From assembly GCA_009760885.1 (NCBI GenBank), contig CM019712.1:27077816-27141815 (forward strand): a DNA stretch of 64,000 nt, in the 5' to 3' direction. The notes below the pieces were generated by a model, which saw only the letters and a program-made list of their open reading frames with translations, searched no databases and was not told the DNA's origin. Origin of the DNA: Achatina immaculata (taxonomy: Eukaryota > Mollusca > Gastropoda > Stylommatophora > Achatinidae). A program made the translations under genes and the position numbers. This document shows, piece by piece, positions 1 through 10,979 of this stretch. Every line of letters begins with the position of its first letter. Position 1 is the first letter of the stretch.

Positions 1-29
1 CTCAAGGATACCACAAGTGGAGAATGGAG

Positions 30-345
30 AGCTAGAAAGAACACTAAACTGAACAGAACTTATTGAAATCCCAAAGAATTATAAACCTCTTGAAACTGAA
101 CAGTAGACGCTTTGTGGAACATGCAGAAAAAATGGAAGAGAACAGATTAAAAGTATGTGTGTACGTGAGAAGAATAAAATACGACCAAGAGGTGGCACAT
201 GACAAAGATGGAAAGATAGCATAGAAGAAGGTATACAACAAATTAGTGTCACCAACTGGTGAGAGATTAGAAATAGAAAGGAATGGAAGCGAACATATCT
301 GCAGCAATGAGACTTAATGGTTCGGATATCTGAAGAAGAAGAAGA
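30..345 (+). pseudogene. Decayed LINE C-terminal fragment
   Basis: The plus strand keeps traces of a LINE carboxy-terminal tail: a 'RRFVEHAEKMEENRLK' stretch and, further on, a basic 'QRWKDSIEEGIQQ' stretch, broken by stops and shifts. It runs into a short GAA repeat (about 333-352) that may be the element's own tail. Only the 3' end is present, and the left limit is the window edge. The family assignment is inference. Confidence 0.5.
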
Positions 346-428
346 AGAAGAAGTTCACACTGTCCTTACTTACTCGTTTTGTTTCACGATTTCTAATAAC
401 TTTATTCGTCTCTGTTATTATTTCACAG

Positions 429-437
429 CTGCGCCAG
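429..437 (+). CDS. 9-nt microexon 1, type C (CTGCGCCAG)
   Basis: First visible member of the microexon series. A pyrimidine-rich tract ends in ttatttcacag, the exon is CTGCGCCAG, and the donor is gtaagata. In the phase fixed by the downstream VWA exon it reads xCT GCG CCA Gxx, giving Ala-Ala-Pro when the previous exon ends in G. A GAA repeat lies about 75 nt upstream. No exon lies before it in the window, so the series probably began further upstream. Exon use is inferred from splice-site structure and from recurrence in 16 copies, not from transcripts. Confidence 0.78.
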
Positions 438-830
438 GTAAGATATATGCTAGTTGTCTGTAATAGTTAATTGTAAAGATAATGTAGAACGAATTAATTT
501 ATTAAAGAAAAAAACGTAACAACATGTAAATAAGGAAAGTAAATTAACATAATAAATTCTGAGGGAAATTTTGAAACGTGCATTTCAATATAAAATTAGA
601 AGAAAAATAATGAATTAGAAGTTCAGACTGTTACAACTTAGTGTAAACTAAAAGGACAATTTCATTATTGGGTAGTCTTATTTGTCTGAAGACCACTATT
701 TGAGAGAAAGAGAGAGATATATATATATATATATATATACAAAGAAAGAGAGACATAGAGAGAGCGAGAGGAAGAGAGATTGAGAGAGAGAGAGAGTTGA
801 ATAAGAGGGGAAACAAGCTGTCTCTAAAGT

Positions 831-1345
831 TTCATTCATTCATTCATTCCTTTGCATGTCCCTTGCGGAACTTTGCCTCCCAAACAGCACTCCTGTAGGC
901 TTCTCGGTTGTGAGCAAGATGGCCTGCTGCTGCTGCATCCATTTCCAGATCATCAGCGATGTCTTGCAGCCATCTTCGTTTCGGTCTTCCTCTTTTTCTT
1001 TTTCCCATTATGTATCCTTCCAATACGGTCTTCTCTAAATTATCATGACGTTTAATGTGGCCAAAATATTTAAGTTTTCTCTCTTTAATCCTCTTTACTA
1101 GCCAGCCTTCTTCAATATTAAGCTCTTGGAGTATAGATATATTTGTTCTTTTTTGTGTCCACGATATCTGGAGAACTCTTCTGTAGCATTTACATTCAAA
1201 GGCATTTATGTGTTTCTCAGCTGTTTTGTTAACTGTCCAGGTCTCACAGGCATATGTTGCGATAGGAAAGATGCATGCCCTTAATATCTTATTTTTGTGG
1301 TTCTGTCTGCTCCTCTCCACAGATTCTTATTTGTTTTACTTTCTA
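831..1345 (-). pseudogene. LINE 3' fragment, TGAA-tailed family, copy a
   Basis: The minus strand reads a LINE carboxy-terminal region: 'RACIFPIATYACETWTVNKT', 'YFGHIKRHDNLEKTVLEGYI', then 'GRPKRRWLQDIADDLEMDA' and 'REAYRSAVWEAKFRKG'. A 158-residue stretch is open. The 3' end is a short TGAA/ATTC repeat (831-849). The endonuclease and most of the reverse transcriptase are missing, a normal 5'-truncated insertion. It was duplicated together with its host block. Confidence 0.85.
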
Positions 1346-1560
1346 AAGTTTACTTTGCACTATTTTCTCGTAACGAAGGTCTGGGGTTTGAATCATGGCG
1401 GAGACACCTCAATCACCCTGCTGTAAATATGGGTACCTGACTTTTTCTAGACCTGGGGAAGGAAACGCTGCCAGGCGTAATGGTGAATACATCATTCTCT
1501 AGTGTGTTGACAAGTCAAGGAAAATATGAGCACTAACATCATAGCTCTATGTGCCTATTA
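1346..1560 (+). mobile_element. tRNA-derived SINE, 5'-degenerate, copy 1
   Basis: Carries a degenerate tRNA B box (ggtttgaatcat, compare GGTTCGAATCC in the other copies), then the body 'tatgggtacctgactttttct' and the tail module 'gaatacatcattctctagtg'. The A box is not recognisable. The same element lies in most microexon blocks, about 600-1000 nt after each type C microexon. In other blocks its tail module has expanded into a 39-bp minisatellite. Confidence 0.7.
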
Positions 1561-2173
1561 TATATAACAGTGTTATCTTTTCCTTGCGGACTGTTATCGA
1601 AATGTCTTGTTTTAACATATTTATATTATTAGCAATGACTTGCAGCAGTATATCATCTAAAATCACCTGGCACTAATATTTTACACTACAGACTATCATG
1701 TTTATATTCTGCTCTGATGCAATTTCTCATATCCCACGCCTTCTGTTCCGAATACGACTGCCAAGAATTTTACTTTCTCTGATGAGTCCGTTTGTTTGTA
1801 GATATGTACACATACTTACATGTTACACTGATATCCCAAAACAGAGGTTCTCAGCCTGTGGAGACGTGCCTTCTTCGACATCCCGTTTAACCTCAGGGAA
1901 TTTCAGAGTTTCGAGAAACAGTAGGATGCGATCGCAGATTGACAAAATGACTATAACAGTAACTGTAAAAAAGTGTTTAGCTCTGTTGCTGGTCCTATGT
2001 AGCTTAGCTCTGTTGGTGGTCCGATGTAGCTTAGCTCTGTTGCTGGTTGTATGTAGCGGCCTCATTAAACTCGGGGCGTGCCCGTACGTATTCAGTCTTT
2101 GACATCAGGATTTCCTACAATATTTGAAAACAGCTGACTTCAATTATCTCTTGATAGTGTGTTTGATCTAGAC

Positions 2174-2290
2174 AACAACAACAGCAACAAGAACAGCACG
2201 AACAACAAAACAACGAAATAATAACAACAGCCAAAACAACAGTAAAAACAACAAAATAACAATAGCAACATCAAGAACAACAACATTGTT
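2174..2290 (+). repeat. CAA/ACA-rich tract
   Basis: Low-complexity stretch of caacaacaac, aacaacaaaa and similar units. In other blocks this tract lies 70-120 nt before a type T microexon. Here the 1.7-kb duplication junction interrupts the block, so no microexon follows until 4110. Confidence 0.85.
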
Positions 2291-2413
2291 AAGAAAAATA
2301 ATGAATTAGAAGTTCAGACTGTTACAACTTAGTGTAAACTAAAAGGACAATTTCATTATTGGGTAGTCTTATTTGTCTGAAGACCACTATTTGAGAGAAA
2401 GAGAGAGAGATAA

Positions 2414-2462
<49 letters not shown>

Positions 2463-2551
2463 AAGAAAGAGAGACATAGAGAGAGCGAGAGGAAGAGAGA
2501 TTGAGAGAGAGAGAGAGTTGAATAAGAGGGGAAACAAGCTGTCTCTAAAGT

Positions 2552-3068
2552 TTCATTCATTCATTCATTCCTTTGCATGTCCCTTGCGGAACTTTGCCTC
2601 CCAAACAGCACTCCTGTAGGCTTCTCGGTTGTGAGCAAGATGGCCTGCTGCTGCTGCATCCATTTCCAGATCATCAGCGATGTCTTGCAGCCATCTTCGT
2701 TTCGGTCTTCCTCTTTTTCTTTTTCCCATTATGTATCCTTCCAATACGGTCTTCTCTAAATTATCATGACGTTTAATGTGGCCAAAATATTTAAGTTTTC
2801 TCTCTTTAATCCTCTTTACTAGCCAGCCTTCTTCAATATTAAGCTCTTGGAGTATAGATATATTTGTTCTTTTTTGTGTCCACGATATCTGGAGAACTCT
2901 TCTGTAGCATTTACATTCAAAGGCATTTATGTGTTTCTCAGCTGTTTTGTTAACTGTCCAGGTCTCACAGGCATATGTTGCGATAGGAAAGATGCATGCC
3001 CTTAATAATCTTATTTTTGTGGTTCTGTCTGCTCCTCTCCACAGATTCTTTATTTGTTTTACTTTCTA
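2552..3068 (-). pseudogene. LINE 3' fragment, TGAA-tailed family, copy b
   Basis: Second copy of the fragment at 831-1345, carried by the 1.7-kb block duplication. Small indels (for example one extra base near 3005) break the reading frame that is open in copy a. It is therefore not an independent insertion. Confidence 0.85.
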
Positions 3069-3280
3069 AAGTTTACTTTGCACTATTTTCTCGTAACGAA
3101 GGTCTGGGGTTTGAATCATGGCGGAGACACCTCAATCACCCTGCTGTAAATATGGGTACCTGACTTTTTCTAGACCTGGGGAAGGAAACGCTGCCAGGCG
3201 TAATGGTGAATACATCATTCTCTAGTGTGTTGACAAGTCAAGGAAAATATGAGCACTAACATCATAGCTCTATGTGCCTA
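3068..3280 (+). mobile_element. tRNA-derived SINE, copy 2
   Basis: Duplicate of the SINE at 1346-1560, with the same degenerate B box and a single 39-bp tail module. It is carried by the block duplication rather than a new insertion. Confidence 0.7.
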
Positions 3281-3894
3281 TTATATATAACAGTGTTATC
3301 TTTTCCTTGCGGACTGTTATCGAAATGTCTTGTTTTAACATATTTATATTATTAGCAATGACTTGCAGCAGTATATCATCTAAAATCACCTGGCACTAAT
3401 ATTTTACACTACAGACTATCATGTTTATATTCTGCTCTGATGCAATTTCTCATATCCCACGCCTTCTGTTCCGAATACGACTGCCAAGAATTTTACTTTC
3501 TCTGATGAGTCCGTTTGTTTGTAGATATGTACACATACTTACATGTTACACTGATATCCCAAAACAGAGGTTCTCAGCCTGTGGAGACGTGCCTTCTTCG
3601 ACATCCCGTTTAACCTCAGGGAATTTCAGAGTTTCGAGAAACAGTAAGATGCGATCGCAGATTGACAAAATGACTATAACAGTAACTGTAAAAAAGTGTT
3701 TAGCTCTGTTGCTGGTCCTATGTAGCTTAGCTCTGTTGGTGGTCCGATGTAGCTTAGCTCTGTTGCTGGTTGTATGTAGCGGCCTCATTAAACTCGGGGC
3801 GTGCCCGTACGTATTCAGTCTTTGACATCAGGATTTCCTACAATATTTGAAAACAGCTGACTTCAATTATCTCTTGATAGTGTGTTTGATCTAG

Positions 3895-4035
3895 ACAACA
3901 ACAACAGCAACAAGAACAGCACGAACAACAAAACAACGAAATAATAACAACAGCCAAAACAACAGTAAAAACAACAAAATAACAATAGCAACATCAAGAA
4001 CAACAACATTGTTAAGAAAAATAACAAAAAGCAGC
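3895..4035 (+). repeat. CAA/ACA-rich tract before microexon 2
   Basis: Runs of caacaacaac and aacaacaaaa end about 75 nt before the type T microexon at 4110. This is the same relative position seen before every other type T microexon. Confidence 0.85.
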
Positions 4036-4109
4036 AGTCGAGATTCTCTTTCTTTACTAGATTTAAAAAATTTCTGTTAATTTTATTCTTGTCTGTTTTC
4101 ACTTCGCAG

Positions 4110-4118
4110 CAACAACAG
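4110..4118 (+). CDS. 9-nt microexon 2, type T variant (CAACAACAG)
   Basis: The acceptor is tttcacttcgcag, the exon CAACAACAG and the donor gtaagata. Its first base is C where the other T copies have T, so the codon shared with the preceding exon reads G|CA (Ala) instead of G|TA (Val). Frame and both splice sites are kept. The upstream intron is about 3.7 kb because of the 1.7-kb tandem duplication. Confidence 0.75.
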
Positions 4119-4317
4119 GTAAGATAAAAAGTTCATTGTCTGTAATTTAATCATAATGATACACGACACGTAGTTGAAAAATTAAGTTAAGCAGTAAATT
4201 ATAAAGTAAAGTAAAACTGCATTTCAACTGCCCCTCCCCACCTTCGGGTCAAATTTAGAGTATCGAGGGGCTTGGTTTGGAACAAGAAACTTACAAACTC
4301 GGATTGTCTCAATATTA

Positions 4318-4850
4318 TCTTACATGTTATATCCCTCCCGTGCCGTTAAACGTCATATAGAGCTCGCAATTAGTTTTCCATGATTTCCTGTCTTCGGCAA
4401 GCTTTTCAACCTCGTCAAAGGATGTTATGCTCACTAAACTGAGCTCTCTTAATAATGTCCTCTTTAGAGTTTCTCGTGGTCGACCTCTTTTTCTTCGGCC
4501 TGTTGTGCTCCACTTGATAGCTTGTTTTTGGGATTCTCTGGTTGTTTCTTTTCAGCATATGACCGGCATATGTCCATCTTCTTGTTCTGATCACCCATAA
4601 GACAGGTTGTTCTTTGTTCATCTGTCGTATCTCTGCCTTGTTCTTGAATTCGTTCCACTTTATAGCAGTTATTTTCCTGAGTCATTTGTTTTCAAAAAGT
4701 CTCATTTGTTGTGTATTTCTTTAGTTGTTTTCCAACTTTCACATGCAAAAATGAGGGTGGATATTACACTTGAATTGAGTAAACTTAAATTGGTTTTTAT
4801 GTTTATAATTTTTCAATACCATATGTTCTCATGATTATTGAAGGTCAATG
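4318..4850 (-). pseudogene. LINE 3' fragment, ATAAG-tailed family
   Basis: The minus strand shows a LINE carboxy terminus: 'VIRTRRWTYAGHMLKRNNQR', a 'GAQQAEEKEVDHEK' type stretch, and further upstream a remnant related to 'LRLFNSN'. Frames are broken. The 3' end reads into a tatataag-like tail. The same family recurs on the minus strand at 36.7-38.2, 58.7 and 61.3 kb, and on the plus strand at 61.0 and 63.8 kb. Confidence 0.75.
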
Positions 4851-5474
4851 CTGCTTTTATAATTTGAATTCTAACTTCCTATCTGGTGTGACCATCCTCG
4901 TCTATGTATTGTACATACAGGGCTCAATATCATAGGCACATTAATTATTATAACTCTTGATTTGGAGAGAGGGGGGAGGTAGCGTTGATATGACATTGTG
5001 ATATGTATGGACAAAAGTGTGCATGGGATAAAGAATATTGAGAATATCTGTTTTAGAAGTTTCCAAAGAGTATATTTACTGCAGGTTGGAGAATGGATGT
5101 ACTATAAATATCAATGTAAAACAATATTCTAATGGCATTTCTTTAGAAAGTCTTGAATCATGCCTGTGATAACTGTATGTTTATTATCAAACCACCAACA
5201 GCATTAGGATATGTCTCCTTCCGTGTTTAATTTCGTAGTCTTTAAGTCTCCAAATCTGGCCTAAAGTCTGTATATTTTTCAAGAAGTAAATTAGTAAGCA
5301 CCTCTTATTGTTATAGATAAGAAATTATTATAATCGGAAACATACAATAGACTTGTACAAGGCATATCAAATACGGCGCATAAGTTAAAGATGTATTACA
5401 CGGGATTTTATACCATGCCTCTCAGTAAAGTTGAAATAGAAATTTATTTTTAGAATCATGTACTTTTAGTAGAA

Positions 5475-5962
5475 TATTAGAAGAAGAAGAAGAAGAAGAA
5501 GAAGAAGAAGAAGAAGAAGGAGGAGGAGGAGGAGGAGGAGGAAGAAGCAGAAGAAGACGAGGAAGAAGAAAAAGGAGAAGAAACAGTACTTTACACAGAA
5601 AAAGATGGAGATAAAGATGATGATGAAGAAGAAGAAGAAGGAGGAGGAGCAGGAGGAAGAAGCAGAAGAAGACGAGGAAGAAGAAAAAGGAGAAGAAACA
5701 GTACTTTACACAGAAAAAGATGGAGATAAATAAGAAGAAGAAGAAGAAAAGAGGAAGAGGAGGAGGGGGAGGAGGAAGAAGCAGAAGAAGACGAGGAAGA
5801 AGAAAAAGGAGAAGAAACAGTACTTTACACAGAACAAGATGGAGATAAAGATGAAGAAAAAGAAGAAGAAGAAGAAGAAGAAGAGGAGGGGGGGGGGGGA
5901 GGAGGAAACTTAGGAAAAGTAAAGAAAAAGAATAAAAATTAGCACAAGAAGAAGAAGAAGAA
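5475..5962 (+). repeat. Long polypurine (GAA/GGA) tract before microexon 3
   Basis: About 490 nt almost entirely of A and G on the plus strand. It includes three imperfect copies of a roughly 115-nt unit that contains 'acagtactttacacag' and a G-run near 5888. The spurious 186-residue minus-strand frame here is Leu/Pro/Ser low complexity. The tract ends about 70 nt before the type C microexon at 6034. Confidence 0.92.
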
Positions 5963-6033
5963 CACATTATCTTTCTTTCCAAATGTTTTAAAGATTTCAG
6001 TTAATGTTATTCTTTTCGGTTTTTATTTCATAG

Positions 6034-6042
6034 CTGCGCCAG
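6034..6042 (+). CDS. 9-nt microexon 3, type C (CTGCGCCAG)
   Basis: The acceptor is ggtttttatttcatag, the exon CTGCGCCAG and the donor gtaagaca. The acceptor differs from the usual cacag (atag) but keeps AG. In phase 1 it adds Ala-Ala-Pro. Confidence 0.78.
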
Positions 6043-6146
6043 GTAAGACATACGTTATGTGTTTGTAACAGTTACTTATAAAAGTAATTTTGAACGATTA
6101 ATTTTTAAATAAAATACTTAACAAAGATTAGTAATTTAGGAAAATA

Positions 6147-6515
6147 AATTAACCAGGTGTGATGAAGAGTTCTTCAAATATCTTGAACACAGAAAAAAAA
6201 ATAAACATATCCACACTACGCACACTTAATATTGAAAAAGGCTCGCTAGTAAAGAGGATTATAAAAAAAAACTTAAATATTTTGGACACATTAAACGTCA
6301 TGATAATCTAGAGAATACCTCTTTTGAATGGTACACAGTGGGAAAAAGACAGAGAAGAAGACCAAGGCGAAGGTGACTGCAAGACATCGTTGATGATCTG
6401 CAAGTATATGCATCGGTATCAGGCCATTTTTCTCACATCCGAGAAGCCTACATGAGAGCTGTTAGGGAGGCAAAGTTCCGCAACGGGACATGGAAATGAA
6501 TGAATAAATGAATGA
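6147..6515 (+). pseudogene. LINE fragment (TGAA-tailed) inserted in a type C block
   Basis: Broken carboxy-terminal LINE sequence on the plus strand with a TGAA-type tail. It interrupts the sequence 'aaattaacctaataaattctgagg', which is uninterrupted in the blocks at about 540, 12100, 17935, 21070 and 23330. The 9-nt aaattaacc is present on both sides, consistent with a target-site duplication. The same insertion occurs at 8845 and 13362, so it predates those block duplications. Confidence 0.85.
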
Positions 6516-6689
6516 AATTAACCTAATAAATTCTGAGGTAAATTTCGAATCTTGCAATTATACATTAAAGGAGCAAAAAACTAAATTCAAACTTCAGACA
6601 GTTACCACAAATTGTAAAAAGGGAGAATACTTTCACATCTGAGTAGTCCTATTTGTCTGAAGACAAGTATTTCAGACAGAGAGACAGAT

Positions 6690-6726
<37 letters not shown>

Positions 6727-6769
6727 TAGACAGAGAGAGAGAGAGAGGGGGGAAAACAGATGTGTCTAA

Positions 6770-6965
6770 TTCTTGTCTTGCACTTTTATCTCGTGGCGAA
6801 ATCGGGGGTTCGAATCCAAGCTGAGACGTTCCAGTCACCCAGCAGTAGATATGGGTACCTGACTTTTTCTGGAGATGGGGAAGGAAAATCTGACAGGTGT
6901 GATGTTGAATACATCATTTTCTAGTGTGCTGACAGGTCAAGGAAAATATGAGCACTAACGTCATA
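6770..6965 (+). mobile_element. tRNA-derived SINE, copy 3
   Basis: B box ggggttcgaatccaagc, then the 'gatatgggtacctgactttttctgg' body and one tail module 'gaatacatcattttctagtgtgctgacagg'. A single 39-bp module is the unexpanded state. Confidence 0.75.
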
Positions 6966-7584
6966 TCTCTATGTGCCTATCATATATAACAATGTTATCT
7001 TTTCCTTACGGACTATTATCAAAATGTCTTGATATTAATAAATTTGCGTTATTATGGAAGATTTGCAGAAGTATATCATCTAAAATCACCTGGCACTAAT
7101 ACTATACACTACAGACTATCATGTTTATATTCTGCTCTGATGCTAGAGGTCACTGTCAATGTCCCATATCCCAAGCCTTCTGTTCCGAACCAGACTTCCC
7201 AGAATTTTACTTTCTCTGATGAGTCCGTTTGTTTGTAGATTAAATACACATACTTACATGTTAGACTGATATCCCAAAACAGAGGTTCTCAGCCTGTGGA
7301 GACGTGCCTTCTTCGACATCCCGTTTAACCTCAGGGAATTTCAGAGCTTCGAGACACAGTAAGATGCGATTACAGATTGACAAAATGACTGTAACAGTAA
7401 CATTAGGAAAGCGTTTAGCTCTGTTGCTGGTCCTACGTAGCTGTCTCATTAAACTCGGGGCGTGCCCATACGTCTTCAGTCTTTGACTTCGGGATTTAAT
7501 AAAGTGTTTTTAAGTAGATGACTCCAATGACATGATGATAGTATGTTGCCCATGATCTAACATGTGGATACGATTTGAAACCAC

Positions 7585-7640
7585 TGCAACAAGAACAACA
7601 CCAACAAGAACAACAGCAACAACAGATTAAACAACAGCTG
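7585..7640 (+). repeat. CAA/ACA-rich tract before microexon 4
   Basis: Runs of caacaagaacaacaccaac and similar, ending about 75 nt before the type T microexon at 7710. Confidence 0.85.
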
Positions 7641-7709
7641 AAATTATCTTTCTTTATTAGATTTTAAGAAATTCAACTAAATGTATCCTTTTCTGTTTTC
7701 ACTTCACAG

Positions 7710-7718
7710 TAACAACAG
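7710..7718 (+). CDS. 9-nt microexon 4, type T (TAACAACAG)
   Basis: The acceptor is tgttttcacttcacag, the exon TAACAACAG and the donor gtaagata. In phase 1 it reads xTA ACA ACA G, giving Val-Thr-Thr after an exon ending in G. In phase 0 it would open with the stop TAA, so only phases 1 and 2 are possible. The VWA exon fixes phase 1. Confidence 0.8.
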
Positions 7719-8445
7719 GTAAGATAAAAGTTCACTGTCTGTAATTTAATCATAATGTAGTTGAAAAGTTTAATTAAACAGTAAATTATGAAAGTAAAGT
7801 AAAGCTGTATTTATATTACCGCTGCTCGCCCAACGAATCAATGTTAGAGTATTGAAGGTCTGTGAGTGGGGCAAGAAATGTACACACTCGGGCTTTCTCA
7901 ATTTAGAAAGTCATGATTTTTTTTTTTGGGGGGGGGTGGTGGGGGTGGGGGGACGCTGATATGACATTGTGATATGTAGTGTTAAATGTGTTCACGGGGC
8001 AAAGAATATTGAGAATATCGGGTTTAGAAGTTTTCAAAGAATACATTTCTTGCAGGTTGGACACTGGATGTGCTATAAATATCAATGTAAAACAATATTC
8101 TAATGGCATTTCTTCTAATTAGAAAGTCCTGAATCATGCGTGTGATAACTATTATCAAACCACAAACTGCATTAGGACATGTTTCCTTCCGTGTTTAGTT
8201 TCGTGGTCTTTAAGTCTCCAAATCTGGCCTAAAGTCTGTAGATTTTTCAAGGACTAAATTAGTGAGCACTTCTTATTGTTATACAGAAGAAATTATTATA
8301 ATCGGAAACACAGAATAGACTCGTACAAGGCATATCGAATATGGAGCATAGGTTAAAGATGTACTACCTGGTATTTTATACCATGCCTTTCAATAAAGAT
8401 CAAATAGAAATTTATTTTTACAACCCTGTACTTTTATTAGAATAT

Positions 8446-8640
8446 TAGAAGAAGACGACGAAGACGAAGAAGACAAAGAAAAACAAGAAAAACAAGAAGA
8501 AGAAGAAAAGAAGGAGGAAGAGAAGGAAAAAGTAGTACTTCAAATAGAATAAGATGGAAGATGAAGATAAAGATGAAGAAGAAGTAGATGAGGAGGAGAA
8601 GAAGAAAAAGAAAAGAAAAAGAAGAAAAAGAGCACAAAAA
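8446..8640 (+). repeat. Polypurine tract before microexon 5
   Basis: GAA/GAC-rich purine run with the conserved interruption 'agtagtacttcaaatagaataagatgg'. It ends about 80 nt before the type C microexon at 8721. Confidence 0.9.
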
Positions 8641-8720
8641 TAAGAAGACCGTGTTAACTTTCTTTCTTTTTTTTCTCAGTATTTCAATTAATGTTATTCT
8701 TCTCGATTTTTATTTCACAG

Positions 8721-8729
8721 CTGCGCCAG
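8721..8729 (+). CDS. 9-nt microexon 5, type C (CTGCGCCAG)
   Basis: The acceptor is cgatttttatttcacag, the exon CTGCGCCAG and the donor gtaagata. The downstream intron carries the shared LINE insertion with the aaattaacc duplication. Confidence 0.8.
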
Positions 8730-8844
8730 GTAAGATATACGTTATATTTTTCTAATAGTTACTTCTAAAGGTAATTTTGAACAATCACTTTCTTAAATAA
8801 AACGCATGGAAAAGATTCGAAATCTAGGAAGTAAACTAACCAGG

Positions 8845-9216
8845 TGTGATGAAGAGTTCTTCAAATATCAAATATCATGAACAGGAAAAAGAACAAATAT
8901 ATCCAACCTATAGGACATAATATTGAAGATTACTAGCCAGTAAAGAGGATTAAACAAAGAAAACTTAAATATTTTGGACACATTAAACGTCATGATAATC
9001 TAGAGAAAACCGTCTTGGAAGGGTACATAATAGGAAAAAGAAAGAAGGAAAGAAAAAAAGCGAAGATGGCTGCAAGACATCTTTGACGATCTGCAAATGG
9101 ATGCAGCAGCAGCAGGCCATCTTGCTCACAGTCGAGAGGCCTACAGGAGTGCTGTTAGGGAGGCAAAGTTCCGCAAGTGACATGCAAATGAATGAATGAA
9201 TGAATAAATGAAATTA
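8845..9216 (+). pseudogene. LINE fragment (TGAA-tailed), block copy of the 6147 insertion
   Basis: Same insertion point and truncation as at 6147-6515, followed by a gaatgaatgaatg tail and 'aaattaacctaataaattgag'. It keeps recognisable 'LKYFGHIKRHDNLEKTVLEG' coding with frameshifts. The 66-residue minus-strand frame here is a shadow of this region. Confidence 0.85.
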
Positions 9217-9367
9217 ACCTAATAAATTGAGTGAAATTTCGATTCGTACAATTCGACATAAAATTAGAAAAAGCAATAATTTCGAACTTCAGACTCTTAC
9301 CAGCAATTGTAAAAAGTGAGAATACTTTCACATCTGAATAGTCTTATTTGCTTGAAGGCCACTATTT

Positions 9368-9408
<41 letters not shown>

Positions 9409-9454
9409 GGAGAGAGAGAGATAGTGAGGCGAATGAGAGGGGAAAACAGATGTC

Positions 9455-9665
9455 TCTAATTCTTGTCTTGCACTACTATCTCGTGGCGAAATCGGGGGTT
9501 CGAATCCTGGCTTAGACGCAAGTCACCAAGCAGTAGATATGGGTACCTGGCTTTTTCTGGAGATGGAGAAGGAAAATCTGACAAGTGTGATGTTGAATAC
9601 ATCATTCTCTAGTGTGCTGACAGGTCAAGGAAAATATGAGCACTAATGTCATATCTCTATGTGCC
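9455..9665 (+). mobile_element. tRNA-derived SINE, copy 4
   Basis: B box gggggttcgaatcctggc, 'gatatgggtacctggctttttctgg' body and one tail module. A GA microsatellite (9367-9424) lies just upstream, as in the other blocks. Confidence 0.75.
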
Positions 9666-9799
9666 TATAGCCGTCTTATCTTTTCCTTACAGACTGTTAT
9701 TGAAATGTTTTGATGTTAATAAATTTATATTATTGGTGATAACATGCAGGAGTATATCATCAACAATTACCTGGCACTAATACTATGCACTACAGACTG

Positions 9800-10676
9800 C
9801 AGACTATTTTCATCTTACATATTTAACTTGTATTACTGAAAATATAATGAGAAATGTTAGAGAAGATGTAGACAAAGAATATTACGATGCCGTAACAATT
9901 GGTGGTTATGAAATATCAAAGATTAGATATGCTGATGACACAGTATTACTGTCCACAACACAAAAAGGAATAGACAAACTAATTATGTCAGTCCGAGCAA
10001 AACCTCTATCCTTTTGGGAAGAAAATTAAATTGATGACCACTGTCAAAACAAACAAGGCAGCTGAAATATGTATCAATGAAGACAATTTGGAAGAGGTGG
10101 AGAGTTTTGAACATCTTGGATCATTAGTAACTAACAATAGAAATATAATGAGGGAAATTAAAAAGAGGCCATCTATCTATAATCTTTAAAAAATAAAACA
10201 GTCAGAACTACACAAATAAGACTTTTAAGGGCATGCATCTTTCCCATCGCAACATATGCCTGTGAGAGCTGGACACTTAACAAAACAGCTGAGAAATACA
10301 TAAATGCCTTCGAATGTAAATGCTACAGAAGAGTTCTTCAAATATCATGGACACAGGAAAAAAAACAAATATACTCATCATAAAAGAACTTAATATTGAA
10401 TAATTCTGGGTAGTAAAAAGGATTAAACAAAGAAAACATAAATATTTTGGACACATTAAACGTCATGAGAATTTAGAGAAGACCGTCTTGGGAGGGTACA
10501 AAATGGGAAAAAGTAAGAAGGAAAAAAAAAGATAAGATGGCTGCAAGACATCGTTGATAGTCTGCAAATGGATGCATCAGCAGCAGGGCATCTTGCTTAC
10601 AACCGAGAGGCCTACAGGAAGGCTGTTAGGGAGGGAAAGTTCTGTATTTGACATAAAAATGACTGACTGACTGTTA
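9800..10676 (+). pseudogene. LINE reverse transcriptase C-terminal half (TGAA/GACT family)
   Basis: The plus strand reads the end of a LINE reverse transcriptase: 'YEISKIRYADDTVLLSTTQK' with the catalytic YADD motif near 9930, then after frameshifts 'EDNLEEVESFEHLGSLVTNN', 'RACIFPIATYACESWTLNKT' and 'YFGHIKRHENLEKTVLGGYK'. The tail is gactgactgactg. The sequence agactat occurs on both sides, and the uninterrupted site is seen near 7110, supporting insertion there. The frame is broken after 9847-10029. Confidence 0.88.
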
Positions 10677-10864
10677 GACTATCATGTTTATATTCTACTC
10701 TGCTACTAGAAGTGAAAAGAGAAGTATGGAAATGCACATATGTGTTCAGCCTTTGACATCTGGATTTCCTTCAGTATTTTTAAGCAGATGACTCCAATGA
10801 TGTGTTGAGAGTATGTTGCCCATAATCCATCATTGGATACGATTTGCAACCAGTGCAACCAGTG

Positions 10865-10866
<2 letters not shown>

Positions 10867-10896
<30 letters not shown>
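10867..10896 (+). repeat. CAA tract before microexon 6
   Basis: A caacaacaacaacaacatc run about 75-105 nt before the type T microexon at 10971. Confidence 0.85.
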
Positions 10897-10970
10897 TTGT
10901 GTTTGTTCATGATATTTTTAAAAATTAAAAAAAAAAACTAATTTTATTCTTGTCTCTTTTCACTTCACAG

Positions 10971-10979
10971 TAACAACAG
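10971..10979 (+). CDS. 9-nt microexon 6, type T (TAACAACAG)
   Basis: The acceptor is tctcttttcacttcacag, the exon TAACAACAG and the donor gtaagata. Gives Val-Thr-Thr in phase 1. Confidence 0.8.

Larger units (their letters stand above)
601..4018. repeat. Tandem duplication of a 1.7-kb intron block (2 copies)
   Basis: Bases 601-2293 and 2293-4018 are near-identical tandem copies. They differ by length of the TA/GA microsatellite (longer in copy 2) and a few substitutions. Each contains, in order, a GA/TA microsatellite, a minus-strand LINE fragment, a SINE, a short 27-bp minisatellite and a CAA-rich tract. Neither copy contains a microexon, so this duplication only lengthened the first intron. 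Confidence 0.93.

Noticed and set aside
852..1055. 60-67-residue plus-strand frames (also 2573-2776)
   Set aside because: Antisense shadows of the minus-strand LINE fragments.
5422..5982. 186-residue minus-strand Leu/Pro/Ser-rich frame
   Set aside because: It is the complement of a polypurine tract. Low complexity without stops.
8983..9183. 66-residue minus-strand frame (also 13500-13700)
   Set aside because: Antisense shadow of the plus-strand LINE fragment.
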